Part shown: positions 1 to 6,609 of the stretch, one piece after another | Position numbering within the stretch: position 1 is the first letter of the stretch | How the letters are laid out: each line of letters opens with the position of its first letter | DNA from: Gallionellaceae bacterium | GTDB lineage: Bacteria > Pseudomonadota > Gammaproteobacteria > Burkholderiales > Gallionellaceae | DNA: 9,828 nt | Assembly: GCA_021731185.1 (NCBI GenBank) | Contig: JAKFXW010000164.1 | Location: 1-9,828 of the forward strand | Reading direction: 5' to 3' | Notes under the pieces: model-generated | What the model was told of the DNA's origin: nothing | What the model saw: only the letters and a program-made list of their open reading frames with translations | Databases searched by the model: none | Position numbers and translations under genes: made by a program

Positions 1-926
1 GCAAATGACCCGACCGGTGTGGTGTCGCCCTTTTTATCCAGGCTCGCCCAGCGTGCAGGAGTGTTGGCATTGCTGTGTTCAAATCTATCGCCCCACGGGA
101 AGGTGCGTCCATCCGCACCACGCGACGCTTTTTCCCACTCGGCTGCTGTCGGCAAACGCTTGTTAGCCCAGGCACAATAATCACTGGCATCGTGCCACGA
201 GACAAAGGTGACCGGATGATCTGCCTTGCCTTCGGGAAAAGTGCGATTGCTGAAATGAGAAGGTGATCTGCGCTTGGTTGCTTGGATAAACGCCTTATAT
301 TGTAAATTCGTCACTTCAAATTGGTCGATAAAAAATGTGGGTAAGGTTACGCTATGTTGCGGGCCTTCATCGGCTAAACGGGAGTTGCTGCCCATTAAAA
401 ATTGCCCCGCTGGCACGCGTACCATTTTGTTGGGCCGAGAGCCGATGCGCGAGTCGTCATAGTAAAGCGGGTAGCGCATGCCAGCTGTCCCGGATAATGC
501 TGTGGTGTCCGCAGCGAATTTTGCTGACTGATTGGGCGAGGCTTTTGGACCGCTATTTTGGGCGAGAAATTCAGCAACTCGAGTAAGTCCATTCGCGGAT
601 ATTTTTAGTCCGCGACTATGGCATGTAACACATTCAGCGGGTAGATCAAGTGCGCGTGTTTGAAGTTTTGTGGTAAAAAATGTTTCGGTGGCAAAATTTC
701 CGGTGGCCGATGGGCTGGCTGAAACTGATTGCGCGGCAGCCCCTTCCCCCGAGTGATGGCAACTGCCACACGGTTTGCCTGCAGGCATATTTTGATAGTG
801 TGGAGCTGGGCGGGTGATAATTTCTGCTGCACTTACCTGAAGAAATGAACCCAGTGCTGCCCACACGACAATAATAGGCAACCAGGCAAAATCGAGTGCT
901 GACTGAGCTGTCCAGTTAAATTTCAT
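1..926 (-). CDS. Exported dihaem cytochrome c / SUMF1 (FGE-sulfatase) domain protein, 3' part cut by window edge
   Basis: This open frame runs from ATG at 926 to the window edge without a stop (308 codons seen); an in-frame TGA at 945-947 rules out an earlier start, and AAGG lies 5 nt before the ATG. Residues about 14-34 are a hydrophobic export segment ending in QVSAA, a plausible signal peptidase site. Two haem c motifs follow, CGSCH (53-57, bases 756-770) and CVTCH (99-103, bases 618-632). From about residue 168 the sequence is SUMF1/FGE-like: MVRVPAGQFLMGS, then FFIDQFEVTNLQYKAF, HPVTFVSWHDASDYCAWAN, KRLPTAAEWEKASRG and GRTFPWGD. The C-terminal end, where true FGEs carry their catalytic cysteines, lies outside the window, so formylglycine synthesis cannot be judged. 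Many SUMF1 proteins (EgtB, PvdO and NirV types) do other chemistry. A periplasmic redox or maturation role is inferred from the haem motifs and export signal. It is divergent from map. Confidence 0.85.
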   Translation of the reverse strand, partial: MKFNWTAQSALDFAWLPIIVVWAALGSFLQVSAAEIITRPAPHYQNMPAGKPCGSCHHSGEGAAAQSVSASPSATGNFATETFFTTKLQTRALDLPAECVTCHSRGLKISANGLTRVAEFLAQNSGPKASPNQSAKFAADTTALSGTAGMRYPLYYDDSRIGSRPNKMVRVPAGQFLMGSNSRLADEGPQHSVTLPTFFIDQFEVTNLQYKAFIQATKRRSPSHFSNRTFPEGKADHPVTFVSWHDASDYCAWANKRLPTAAEWEKASRGADGRTFPWGDRFEHSNANTPARWASLDKKGDTTPVGSF

Positions 927-1023
927 GCCGACCTTAAAAAGTATTCAGTTAAAATACGCCCAGCAAAACTGCCAGATGCAACTGTCAGTTACACAGCTTG
1001 GCCTATGACACACAACCGTTACT

Positions 1024-1062
1024 GAAATTCCCCAAGGAAATTCCCCGGAGAAATTCAACAGG
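1024..1062. repeat. 13-bp tandem repeat, three copies
   Basis: Three consecutive 13-bp units start with GAAATTC: 1024-1036 (GAAATTCCCCAAG), 1037-1049 (GAAATTCCCCGGA) and 1050-1062 (GAAATTCAACAGG). The first two share their first ten bases exactly and the third has diverged after GAAATTC. They lie in the gap between the cytochrome-SUMF1 gene and map. No function is evident. Confidence 0.75.
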
Positions 1063-1113
1063 AGAATCACGCAGTAGAATACCTTAAAAACTCCGAGTAG
1101 TGGTAAAGTGAGC

Positions 1114-1135
1114 CACGCTGCTTGTGCAGAGCGTG
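1114..1135. other. Intergenic hairpin
   Basis: CACG-CTGC-TTGT-GCAG-AG-CGTG can fold into an 8-bp stem with a TTGT loop and a two-base AG bulge. It is not followed by a T run on either strand, so it is not a convincing intrinsic terminator. It sits 5 bp outside the MITE-like element. It could be an operator or an mRNA leader structure for map, but nothing in the sequence decides this. Confidence 0.4.
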
Positions 1136-1140
1136 ATCTT

Positions 1141-1266
1141 ATTCTAATTTCTGATAAACAGGAGCACAAGGCGGCAAGGATGAGGCGACGAAGACAGTAC
1201 ATTTGAGTACGGCTAGGAGCCGAAAACGAAGCCAACACGGTGATCGTTTTTATCAGGAATTGGAAT
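1141..1266. mobile_element. MITE-like intergenic element with 22-bp terminal inverted repeats
   Basis: The outer ends 1141-1162 and 1245-1266 are inverted repeats with 18 of 22 positions identical; both contain ATTC-Y-AATT-Y-CTGATAAA reading inwards. If the ends are set two bases further in (TTC...GAA), both flanks show TTA, a possible 3-bp target duplication. Inside are two imperfect direct repeats, 1172-1193 and 1210-1231, with 15 of 22 positions identical and the shared ends CGGC and ACGAAG. There is no transposase frame; a 97-codon minus-strand frame crossing it does not resemble a protein. The structure fits a small non-autonomous repeat spread by a transposase in trans. Its family and copy number in the genome cannot be seen here. 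Confidence 0.6.
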
Positions 1267-1275
1267 TAATATATT
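1247..1275 (+). promoter_or_regulatory. Possible promoter for map-glnD
   Basis: TATATT at 1270-1275 matches 5 of 6 bases of a sigma-70 -10 box, 29 bp before the map start. At 17-bp spacing the -35 position is TTTTTA (1247-1252), a poor match that lies inside the right end of the MITE-like element. This is the best candidate in the gap but weak. A promoter further upstream is equally possible. Confidence 0.3.
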
Positions 1276-1303
1276 TTTTGAACACCGTTAGGAAAAACCC
1301 CTC

Positions 1304-2095
1304 ATGGCAGTCACCATAAAAAGCCCGCAGGAAATTGAAAAAATGCGTGTTGCTGGACGCTTAGCCAGTGAGGTGTTGGATTTCATCACACTTTCAGTGC
1401 AGCCTGGCATTACCACCAACGAGTTGGATAAGCTGTGTCACGATTACATGGTTAACGTGCAACATACCATTCCTGCGCCGCTTAACTACGCGCCACCTGG
1501 CTATGCGCCTTATCCAAAATCTATCTGCACATCGGTTAATCATCAGGTTTGCCACGGTGTGCCTGGCGATAGAATGCTTAAGCTGGGCGATATTGTTAAC
1601 ATCGACATCACCGCTATCAAACAGGAGTATCACGGCGATACCAGTCGCATGTTTTATGTGGGCGAGCCTTCAATACAAGCGCGGCGTTTGTGTGAGAGTA
1701 CCTATCAGGCGATGTGGCGCGGCATTCGCCAGGTAAAGCCGGGCGCGTATCTGGGCGATATCGGTTTTGCCATACAAAGTTTTGCGGAAGGATTAGGATA
1801 TAGTATCGTGCGCGAATTTTGTGGACACGGCATTGGCAAAAATTTTCATGAAGAGCCACAAATATTGCACTATGGTAAACCCAACACTGGCATGAGATTG
1901 GAAGCAGGCATGATCTTCACCATCGAGCCAATGATTAATGCGGGTCGCGCCGACATCAAACAGCTTAGCGATGGTTGGACCATTGTCACCAAAGATCACA
2001 GCCTGTCCGCGCAGTGGGAGCATACTGTGCTGGTGACTGAAACGGGCTTTGAAGTATTGACCGTATCGGCTGGATCACCCACACCTCCCGCCTGA
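1304..2095 (+). CDS. map: Methionine aminopeptidase, type I
   Basis: This cytosolic metalloprotease removes the initiator methionine from new proteins when the second residue is small. It has 263 residues, the usual length for bacterial type I enzymes (E. coli 264). By alignment with the E. coli enzyme, the five metal ligands are D101, D112 (HGDTSRMF), H175 (CGHGIG), E208 (TIEPM) and E239 (QWEHT), and the substrate-contacting histidine is H84 in CHGVPGD. There is no N-terminal extension. AGGA at 1290-1293 lies 10 nt before the ATG. glnD starts 5 bp after the stop, so the two are very likely one transcript; this neighbourhood is common in proteobacteria. The last ten or so residues (SAGSPTPPA) run past the conserved fold. 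Confidence 0.97.
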   Translation: MAVTIKSPQEIEKMRVAGRLASEVLDFITLSVQPGITTNELDKLCHDYMVNVQHTIPAPLNYAPPGYAPYPKSICTSVNHQVCHGVPGDRMLKLGDIVNIDITAIKQEYHGDTSRMFYVGEPSIQARRLCESTYQAMWRGIRQVKPGAYLGDIGFAIQSFAEGLGYSIVREFCGHGIGKNFHEEPQILHYGKPNTGMRLEAGMIFTIEPMINAGRADIKQLSDGWTIVTKDHSLSAQWEHTVLVTETGFEVLTVSAGSPTPPA

Positions 2096-2100
2096 AGCCG

Positions 2101-4638
2101 ATGCAAACGGTTGCGGAAATTCGTCACAGCTTGCAAGCTGCACGTCAGACTTTGCAACAGGACTACGAACAACACACCCATCCCGCGCGGCTGTTACGTG
2201 CTCACTCAAAACTGATCGACCAGTATTTACGCCTGATTTGGAAATGGTTGGCTATGCCGCCGGAGTTGGCGTTGGTGGCAGTGGGTGGCTATGGTCGTGG
2301 CGAGTTGTATCCGCGCTCTGACATTGATCTGCTGATACTGCTGCCGCACGAACCCGATGAAAATTTGCAGCAACATCTGCAAAAATTAATCGGGATGTTG
2401 TGGGATGTAGGTCTGGATGTGAGCCACAGCATACGTACTGTGGCGCAATGTCTGGCTGAATCAGTGGACATTACCGTGCAAACCAATCTGCTCGAAGCGC
2501 GTCGCGTGACAGGTGCGGCAAGCCTGTTTGGAGAAATGCGCGGCGCATTAACAAAAAATATAGACCCGCAGAAATTTTATCTCGCCAAACAACAGGAGCA
2601 GGCGCAGCGTTATTCCCGATTTTTGGACGCTGACTATAATCTTGAGCCCAACCTGAAAGAAAGCCCGGGTGGACTGCGTGATTTACACACGGTGTTATGG
2701 ATTAGTCGCGCTTGTAATCTGGGCAAAACCTGGCGCGAGCTGGCTCATGCGGGAATCATTACAACGCTGGAGGCACGCGCCATTGCTCGTCACGAAGCAT
2801 TGCTACAAACCCTGCGTATCCGTTTGCATTATTTGGCAGGGCGGCGTGAAGATAGATTATTGTTTGATTATCAAACTACGCTGGCGGAGCAAATGCACAT
2901 TGCGGCGACACATACGCGCCGTGCCAGCGAACACTTGATGCAAAAATACTATCGCACCAAACAAGCGGTGCAGCAGTTAAACGTTGTGCTCATGCAAAAT
3001 TTACGCACCTATTTATTTCCTGCTGCATCTATTATTCAACCCTTAAATGAAAGATTTTTAATTCGCGATGATTTGTTAGAAGCGCGCGATGAAAAATTAT
3101 TTGAGCGTGAACCCGCAGCCATTCTTGAAAGTTTTTTACTGCTGGCACAGCATCCGCACTTGAGCGGATTTTCAGCGGCAACCTTGCGCGCACTGTGGCG
3201 AGCGCGACATCACATAGATGAAAAATTTCGGCGCGATGAACGCAACCGCAAACTCTTCATGAGCCTGCTACGCCAGCCACAAGGCCTTACGCAAGCGTTG
3301 CGGCGCATGAATCACAATGGAATATTAGGTAAATATATTCCCGCGTTTGGACGTATTGTTGGGCAAATGCAACACGATCTGTTTCACGTATACACCGTCG
3401 ACGAACACATTCTGATGGTGGTGCGTAACCTGCGACGCTTCCATGTGCCGCAACATGCTCAGGAATATCCGCTGTGTAGCAAACTGATTAAAGATTTCGC
3501 GCGTCCCGAGGTACTCATTATCGCGGGGCTGTTTCACGACATCGCCAAAGGGCGTGGTGGCGATCATTCACTGCTGGGTCGCATAGATGCAGCGCGCTTT
3601 TGCAAGCAGCACCGTCTGAGCAGAGAAGATACTGAGCTGGTGGGTTGGCTGGTCGAAAAACATTTGGTCATGTCAGCCACCGCGCAGAAAAAAGATTTAT
3701 CCGATCAGGATGTCATTGCTACTTATACCGCAGATTTAAAAAATGATCGTTATCTGGTCGCACAATATTTGCTTACTGTGGCCGACATACGCGGCACCAG
3801 TCCTAAAGTGTGGAATGCGTGGAAGGGTAAATTGCTGGAAGATTTATTCTGGGCGGCGCGGCGCTATATGATGGGTGGGAAAATTGCCGATCAAGTGGGT
3901 GAAATTCGCACACAAGCCTTGCAACTACTCAACCTGCTCGCTATAGCACCTGAGGCGCATGAAAAACTTTGGGCGCAATTGGATGCGGAATATTTTCTGC
4001 ATCACGAGCCACAGGAAATTGCCTGGCACACACGCTTGCTTGCCTATCGTATTAACAGCGATAAACCCATCGTTGAAAGTCGCTTGAGTCCGATAGGAGA
4101 AGGCTTGCAAGTGTTGGTATATAGCCCGGATCGACCTTATTTATTTGCTCGTATATGTGCTTTTTTTGTGCGCTTACATTACAACATCATGGAAGCAAAA
4201 ATTCATTCCACTCAACACGGCTATGCGTTGAATAGTTTTACCGTGCTAAATACCAGCAGCAATCAAGCCCCGTATCGTGACGTGATGAATTTTATTGAAT
4301 ACGAACTGGCACAGGAAATTGCTAAAACAGTCATTCCCGCTGCGCCGCATGTGGGGCGCGTCAGCCGCCAACTTCAGCATTTTCCCATCATTCCTGAAGT
4401 AAAAATTGTGCTTGATGAGAAAAGAAATTATCAACTTTCAATCGTTGCGGGAGATCGCCCCGGATTGCTGGCGCAAATAAGCTATGTGCTGGCGCGACAC
4501 AATATCTCTGTGCAGAAAGCAAAAATCAACACACTGGGTGCGCGCGCTGAAGATACGTTTAAAATTGTTGGGGTTGAGTTGGAGAAGCCGCAGGCAGTGG
4601 AAAAGTTGCATGAAGAGTTGTTGCGGAAAATTAGCTGA
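2101..4638 (+). CDS. glnD: PII uridylyltransferase / uridylyl-removing enzyme
   Basis: GlnD senses glutamine and adds or removes UMP on PII proteins (GlnB/GlnK), which sets glutamine synthetase activity and the NtrBC response. It has 845 residues, slightly short of E. coli (890). Domains in order: nucleotidyltransferase with GGYGRGELYPRSDIDLL at 62-78 (metal ligands D74 and D76); conserved KESPGGLRDLHT near residue 183; HD phosphohydrolase with H436 and H479-D480 in LFHDIAKGRGGDHS, the uridylyl-removing site; and two C-terminal ACT domains starting near 669 and 777, with PDRP and GDRPGLL motifs, expected to bind glutamine. All active-site motifs are intact, so both activities are expected. 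The ATG lies 5 bp after the map stop with no good Shine-Dalgarno, which suggests translation coupled to map. It ends convergent with pncC. Confidence 0.97.
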   Translation: MQTVAEIRHSLQAARQTLQQDYEQHTHPARLLRAHSKLIDQYLRLIWKWLAMPPELALVAVGGYGRGELYPRSDIDLLILLPHEPDENLQQHLQKLIGMLWDVGLDVSHSIRTVAQCLAESVDITVQTNLLEARRVTGAASLFGEMRGALTKNIDPQKFYLAKQQEQAQRYSRFLDADYNLEPNLKESPGGLRDLHTVLWISRACNLGKTWRELAHAGIITTLEARAIARHEALLQTLRIRLHYLAGRREDRLLFDYQTTLAEQMHIAATHTRRASEHLMQKYYRTKQAVQQLNVVLMQNLRTYLFPAASIIQPLNERFLIRDDLLEARDEKLFEREPAAILESFLLLAQHPHLSGFSAATLRALWRARHHIDEKFRRDERNRKLFMSLLRQPQGLTQALRRMNHNGILGKYIPAFGRIVGQMQHDLFHVYTVDEHILMVVRNLRRFHVPQHAQEYPLCSKLIKDFARPEVLIIAGLFHDIAKGRGGDHSLLGRIDAARFCKQHRLSREDTELVGWLVEKHLVMSATAQKKDLSDQDVIATYTADLKNDRYLVAQYLLTVADIRGTSPKVWNAWKGKLLEDLFWAARRYMMGGKIADQVGEIRTQALQLLNLLAIAPEAHEKLWAQLDAEYFLHHEPQEIAWHTRLLAYRINSDKPIVESRLSPIGEGLQVLVYSPDRPYLFARICAFFVRLHYNIMEAKIHSTQHGYALNSFTVLNTSSNQAPYRDVMNFIEYELAQEIAKTVIPAAPHVGRVSRQLQHFPIIPEVKIVLDEKRNYQLSIVAGDRPGLLAQISYVLARHNISVQKAKINTLGARAEDTFKIVGVELEKPQAVEKLHEELLRKIS

Positions 4639-4690
4639 CATGTCCATCCTTTCGTGCAGGAGGTTATCCTACAAATAAATAATGCTTACT

Positions 4691-5182
4691 TCATGCATTG
4701 TCAGTGATGCTGTTCAATATCTCCAGTACACCAAACAATGCAATATTCACAGACTGAGCGCGAATTTCTGCACGATTCCCGGTGAGATGATGTAGCTTTT
4801 CCACGGCTATTTTATTTTTTACTTCCCACGCAAACCAAACCATGCCGACTGGTTTTTCTGGTGTGCCGCCACTAGGCCCCGCAATACCACTGACTGCCAA
4901 CGCAACATGTGCTGTGCCATGGCGTAGCGCGCCCGCCACCATTTCGCGCACGGTGGCTTTGCTGACAGCACCAAATTGCTCCAACGTATTTTGCGTAACC
5001 CCCAACATTTCCTGTTTGGACAAATTGGAGTAGGTGATAAAGCCGCGCTCAAACCAGGCCGAACTACCCGCGATATCGGTGATTGCGTGTGCGACTCCGC
5101 CGCCTGTACAAGATTCAGCGGTGACCAGCATATAACCATGCGCCTTGAGTGATATACCGACTTGTGCCGCAAGCGATTCCAT
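4691..5182 (-). CDS. pncC: Nicotinamide-nucleotide amidohydrolase (CinA C-terminal type)
   Basis: This enzyme hydrolyses NMN to nicotinate mononucleotide and ammonia in pyridine-nucleotide recycling. It has 163 residues, matching the stand-alone E. coli protein (about 165); the N-terminal molybdopterin-binding-like domain of full CinA is absent. Family motifs are TAESCTGGG (21-29, with S24 the presumed nucleophile), RGFITYSNLSKQEMLGV (46-62, including Y51 and K56) and SGIAGPSGGTPEKPVGMVWFA in the second half. An in-frame TAA directly before the ATG fixes the start; the Shine-Dalgarno is poor. It lies 18 bp after metZ with no terminator between them, so it is probably the last gene of a metZ-pncC transcript and would share the SAM-dependent control seen upstream of metZ. 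Annotations often call this gene cinA or ygaD. Confidence 0.93.
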   Translation of the reverse strand: MESLAAQVGISLKAHGYMLVTAESCTGGGVAHAITDIAGSSAWFERGFITYSNLSKQEMLGVTQNTLEQFGAVSKATVREMVAGALRHGTAHVALAVSGIAGPSGGTPEKPVGMVWFAWEVKNKIAVEKLHHLTGNRAEIRAQSVNIALFGVLEILNSITDNA

Positions 5183-5200
5183 TTATATGTCGTATGTCAC

Positions 5201-6394
5201 TTATAAGCCACGCGCTAAATCATTTTGAATATCACTCACCGCTTCCAAGCCTACGGCAATTCGCAGCAAGCCTTCGGTGATGCCTGCTGCAGCGCGCGCT
5301 TCAGGCGTGATACGTGCATGAGTGGTAGTCGAGGGATGAGTCAAAGTGGTTTTAGTATCGCCCAAATTCGCAGTGATTGACACCAGCCGTGTATTGTCGA
5401 TCACACGCCAGGCTGCTTCTCTGCCGCCCTTCACTTCGAACGAAACAATCCCCCCGCCCGTTTGCTGTTGCCGCATTGCCAGCGCGTGTTGCGGGTGCGA
5501 TGGCAAGCCGGGGTAGTAAACCCGCGTCACATTGGGCTGCGCTTCCAGCCATGTTGCAACTGCCAACGCATGCGCGCTGTGTGCGTCCATACGAATTTTT
5601 AGCGTCTCCATCCCCTTGAGGAATACCCAGGCATTAAACGCACTCATGGTGGGTCCCGCAGTGCGTAAAAATTGATATACTGGCTCCACAATTTTTTTAC
5701 TGCCCAGTACTGCACCACCCAACACACGACCCTGCCCATCCAAATATTTAGTGGCGGAATGAATAATAATATCCGCACCTAACTCTAATGGGCGTTGCAA
5801 AATAGGCGTGCAAAAACAATTATCCACTGCCAGCAGAACGCCGTGTCGTTTGGATATGGCGGCGATGGCAGCGATGTCAGAAATTTCAGTCAATGGATTG
5901 GACGGCGTTTCCAGAAAAAATAATTTTGTCGTCGGGCGCACAGCGGCGACCCACTCCGACACATCAGTAGCCGAAACGAAAGTGGTCGCTACACCAAACT
6001 TTTTAAAAATGTTATTGAACAGGTTAATCGTCGCGCCAAATACGCTGCGTGAAGCCACAATGTGATCGCCACTTTTTAATAAGCCCATGCAGCACGCTAA
6101 AATAGCAGACATGCCGGAAGACGTGGCGATACACTGCTCTGCGCCTTCTAGAACTGCCAAGCGTTGTTCAAACATAGTGACAGTGGGGTTAGTAAAGCGC
6201 GCGTAAATATTGCCCGGCTCTTCGCCTATAAATCGTGCCGCCGCTTGTGCGGCATTATTAAATACAAAGCTTGAGGTGAGAAATATCGCCTCGCTATGTT
6301 CATTAAATTGGCTGCGTTCCGTACCTGCACGTACAGCCAACGTTTCCAGCGCGTAAGCAGGCGGTAATTGATCTGATTTGGATTGATTAGTCAT
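5201..6394 (-). CDS. metZ: O-succinylhomoserine sulfhydrylase
   Basis: This PLP enzyme of the Cys/Met metabolism family makes homocysteine directly from O-succinylhomoserine and sulfide. It has 397 residues from the chosen ATG. Motifs: IYARFTNPT (63-71, PLP-phosphate contact), SSGMSA (92-97), AVDNCFCTP (189-197, with D191 pairing the pyridine nitrogen) and SATKYLDGQGR (213-223, with K216 the Schiff-base lysine). The NCFCTP and DGQGR wording is typical of MetZ rather than MetB or MetC. A TTG six codons upstream (6412) is in frame, but GGGAG 7 nt before the ATG at 6394 favours the ATG. It follows purF as in Pseudomonas and many betaproteobacteria, but has its own leader with a SAM-II riboswitch and terminator. 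MetB-like activity on cysteine cannot be excluded from sequence. Confidence 0.94.
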   Translation of the reverse strand: MTNQSKSDQLPPAYALETLAVRAGTERSQFNEHSEAIFLTSSFVFNNAAQAAARFIGEEPGNIYARFTNPTVTMFEQRLAVLEGAEQCIATSSGMSAILACCMGLLKSGDHIVASRSVFGATINLFNNIFKKFGVATTFVSATDVSEWVAAVRPTTKLFFLETPSNPLTEISDIAAIAAISKRHGVLLAVDNCFCTPILQRPLELGADIIIHSATKYLDGQGRVLGGAVLGSKKIVEPVYQFLRTAGPTMSAFNAWVFLKGMETLKIRMDAHSAHALAVATWLEAQPNVTRVYYPGLPSHPQHALAMRQQQTGGGIVSFEVKGGREAAWRVIDNTRLVSITANLGDTKTTLTHPSTTTHARITPEARAAAGITEGLLRIAVGLEAVSDIQNDLARGL

Positions 6395-6401
6395 AACGGT
6401 A

Positions 6402-6406
6402 CTCCC
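6402..6406 (-). promoter_or_regulatory. Ribosome binding site of metZ
   Basis: GGGAG lies 7 nt before the ATG at 6394. The alternative in-frame TTG at 6412 would start upstream of this site and has no comparable purine run at the right distance, so this site decides the metZ start. It lies 60 bp beyond the terminator T run and shares no sequence with the aptamer, so control should act on transcription rather than on this site. Confidence 0.75.
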
Positions 6407-6465
6407 AGCCAAACATGAACTCGATAGAAAACACTATCTTCAAAACTCGGAAAAATTCAGATAAT

Positions 6466-6497
6466 AAAAAAACCCAGCAAGCTTGCGCTAAACCGGG
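6466..6497 (-). terminator. Intrinsic terminator in the metZ leader (riboswitch expression platform)
   Basis: Read on the minus strand, CCCGGU (6497-6492) pairs with GCUGGG (6478-6473), an inner AGC/GCU stem closes on a GCAA tetraloop (6486-6483), and seven T follow at once (6472-6466). This is a typical Rho-independent terminator placed before metZ rather than after a gene. Its 5' arm (6497-6487) is also the 3' arm of the antiterminator hairpin at 6487-6512, so the two folds exclude each other. Confidence 0.85.
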
Positions 6498-6512
6498 CAT
6501 TCCCGCTTTAGC
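6487..6512 (-). promoter_or_regulatory. Antiterminator hairpin of the metZ leader
   Basis: On the minus strand GCTAAAGCGGG pairs with CCCGGTTTAGC around an AATG loop, giving ten pairs and one G-G mismatch. The 5' arm includes GCTAAAGC (6512-6505), the conserved 3' strand of the SAM-II aptamer; the 3' arm is the 5' arm of the terminator. When the aptamer is empty this hairpin can form and block the terminator. SAM binding should trap GCTAAAGC in the pseudoknot and let the terminator form. The pairing is seen in the sequence; the switching logic is inferred. Confidence 0.75.
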
Positions 6513-6555
6513 TGTATTTATTATGCGCCCGCAAGCTGTTTCTCAAATCGGCGCA
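6505..6555 (-). promoter_or_regulatory. SAM-II riboswitch aptamer (metA motif)
   Basis: The 51-nt aptamer reads as follows. P1 is TGCGCC (6555-6550) with GGCGCA (6529-6524). The conserved GATTT follows the first P1 strand directly (6549-6545). GCTTGC (6536-6531) is the L1 part of the pseudoknot. An 11-nt A/T-rich linker TAATAAATACA (6523-6513) leads to GCTAAAGC (6512-6505). Pseudoknot P2 pairs GC-UU-GC with GC-[U]-AA-[A]-GC, leaving the U that contacts the SAM adenine unpaired, as in the known SAM-II fold. The linker length (11 nt) and the GAUUU and GCUAAA elements agree with SAM-II RNAs known from metA/metX leaders. Position before metZ fits the class, and the terminator/antiterminator downstream gives a repression mechanism. 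Confidence 0.92.
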
Positions 6556-6560
6556 GTTGA

Positions 6561-6590
6561 AAAATAACATTCTTGAAGCGACGCTGTCAA
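6561..6590 (-). promoter_or_regulatory. Promoter of the metZ leader
   Basis: The minus strand has a perfect -35 box TTGACA (6590-6585). The -10 is TATTTT (6566-6561, 4 of 6) at 18-bp spacing; TTATTT one base earlier at 17 bp is the alternative. Transcription would begin near 6555, at the 5' end of the aptamer, leaving almost no extra leader. It lies just after the purF stop, so metZ can be expressed separately from purF. No terminator is visible between the purF stop and this promoter, so purF transcripts could also enter the leader. Confidence 0.6.
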
Positions 6591-6609
6591 CCTCACTCAC
6601 ATCGACCAC

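Noticed and set aside
945..1238. 97-codon minus-strand open frame (945-1238)
   Set aside because: It runs through the MITE-like element and the 13-bp repeats, resembles no protein, has no clear ribosome binding site and is better explained as non-coding repeat sequence.
4639..4690. Possible terminator between the convergent glnD and pncC genes
   Set aside because: Only a weak 4-bp stem (AGGA/TCCT, 4658-4670) and a 5-bp AATGC/GCATT stem over the pncC stop are seen, with no T run on either strand.
4682..4795. 37-codon plus-strand frame preceded by a near-perfect Shine-Dalgarno (AGGAGGTTATCC at 4658-4669)
   Set aside because: The AGGAGG is 18 nt from the ATG, too far for normal initiation, and most of the frame is antisense to the conserved 3' end of pncC. 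The resemblance of the opposite strand to the 16S rRNA 3' end is only 12 bases and taken as chance.
6395..6412. TTG start for metZ at 6412, adding six residues
   Set aside because: The good GGGAG site is 7 nt before the ATG at 6394, and the extra residues MAGSTV are not expected for the family.
6387..6416. Nine-codon leader peptide frame (ATG at 6416) overlapping the metZ start in another frame
   Set aside because: It has no methionine codon run, no ribosome binding site of its own and no attenuator downstream; the terminator lies upstream of it.
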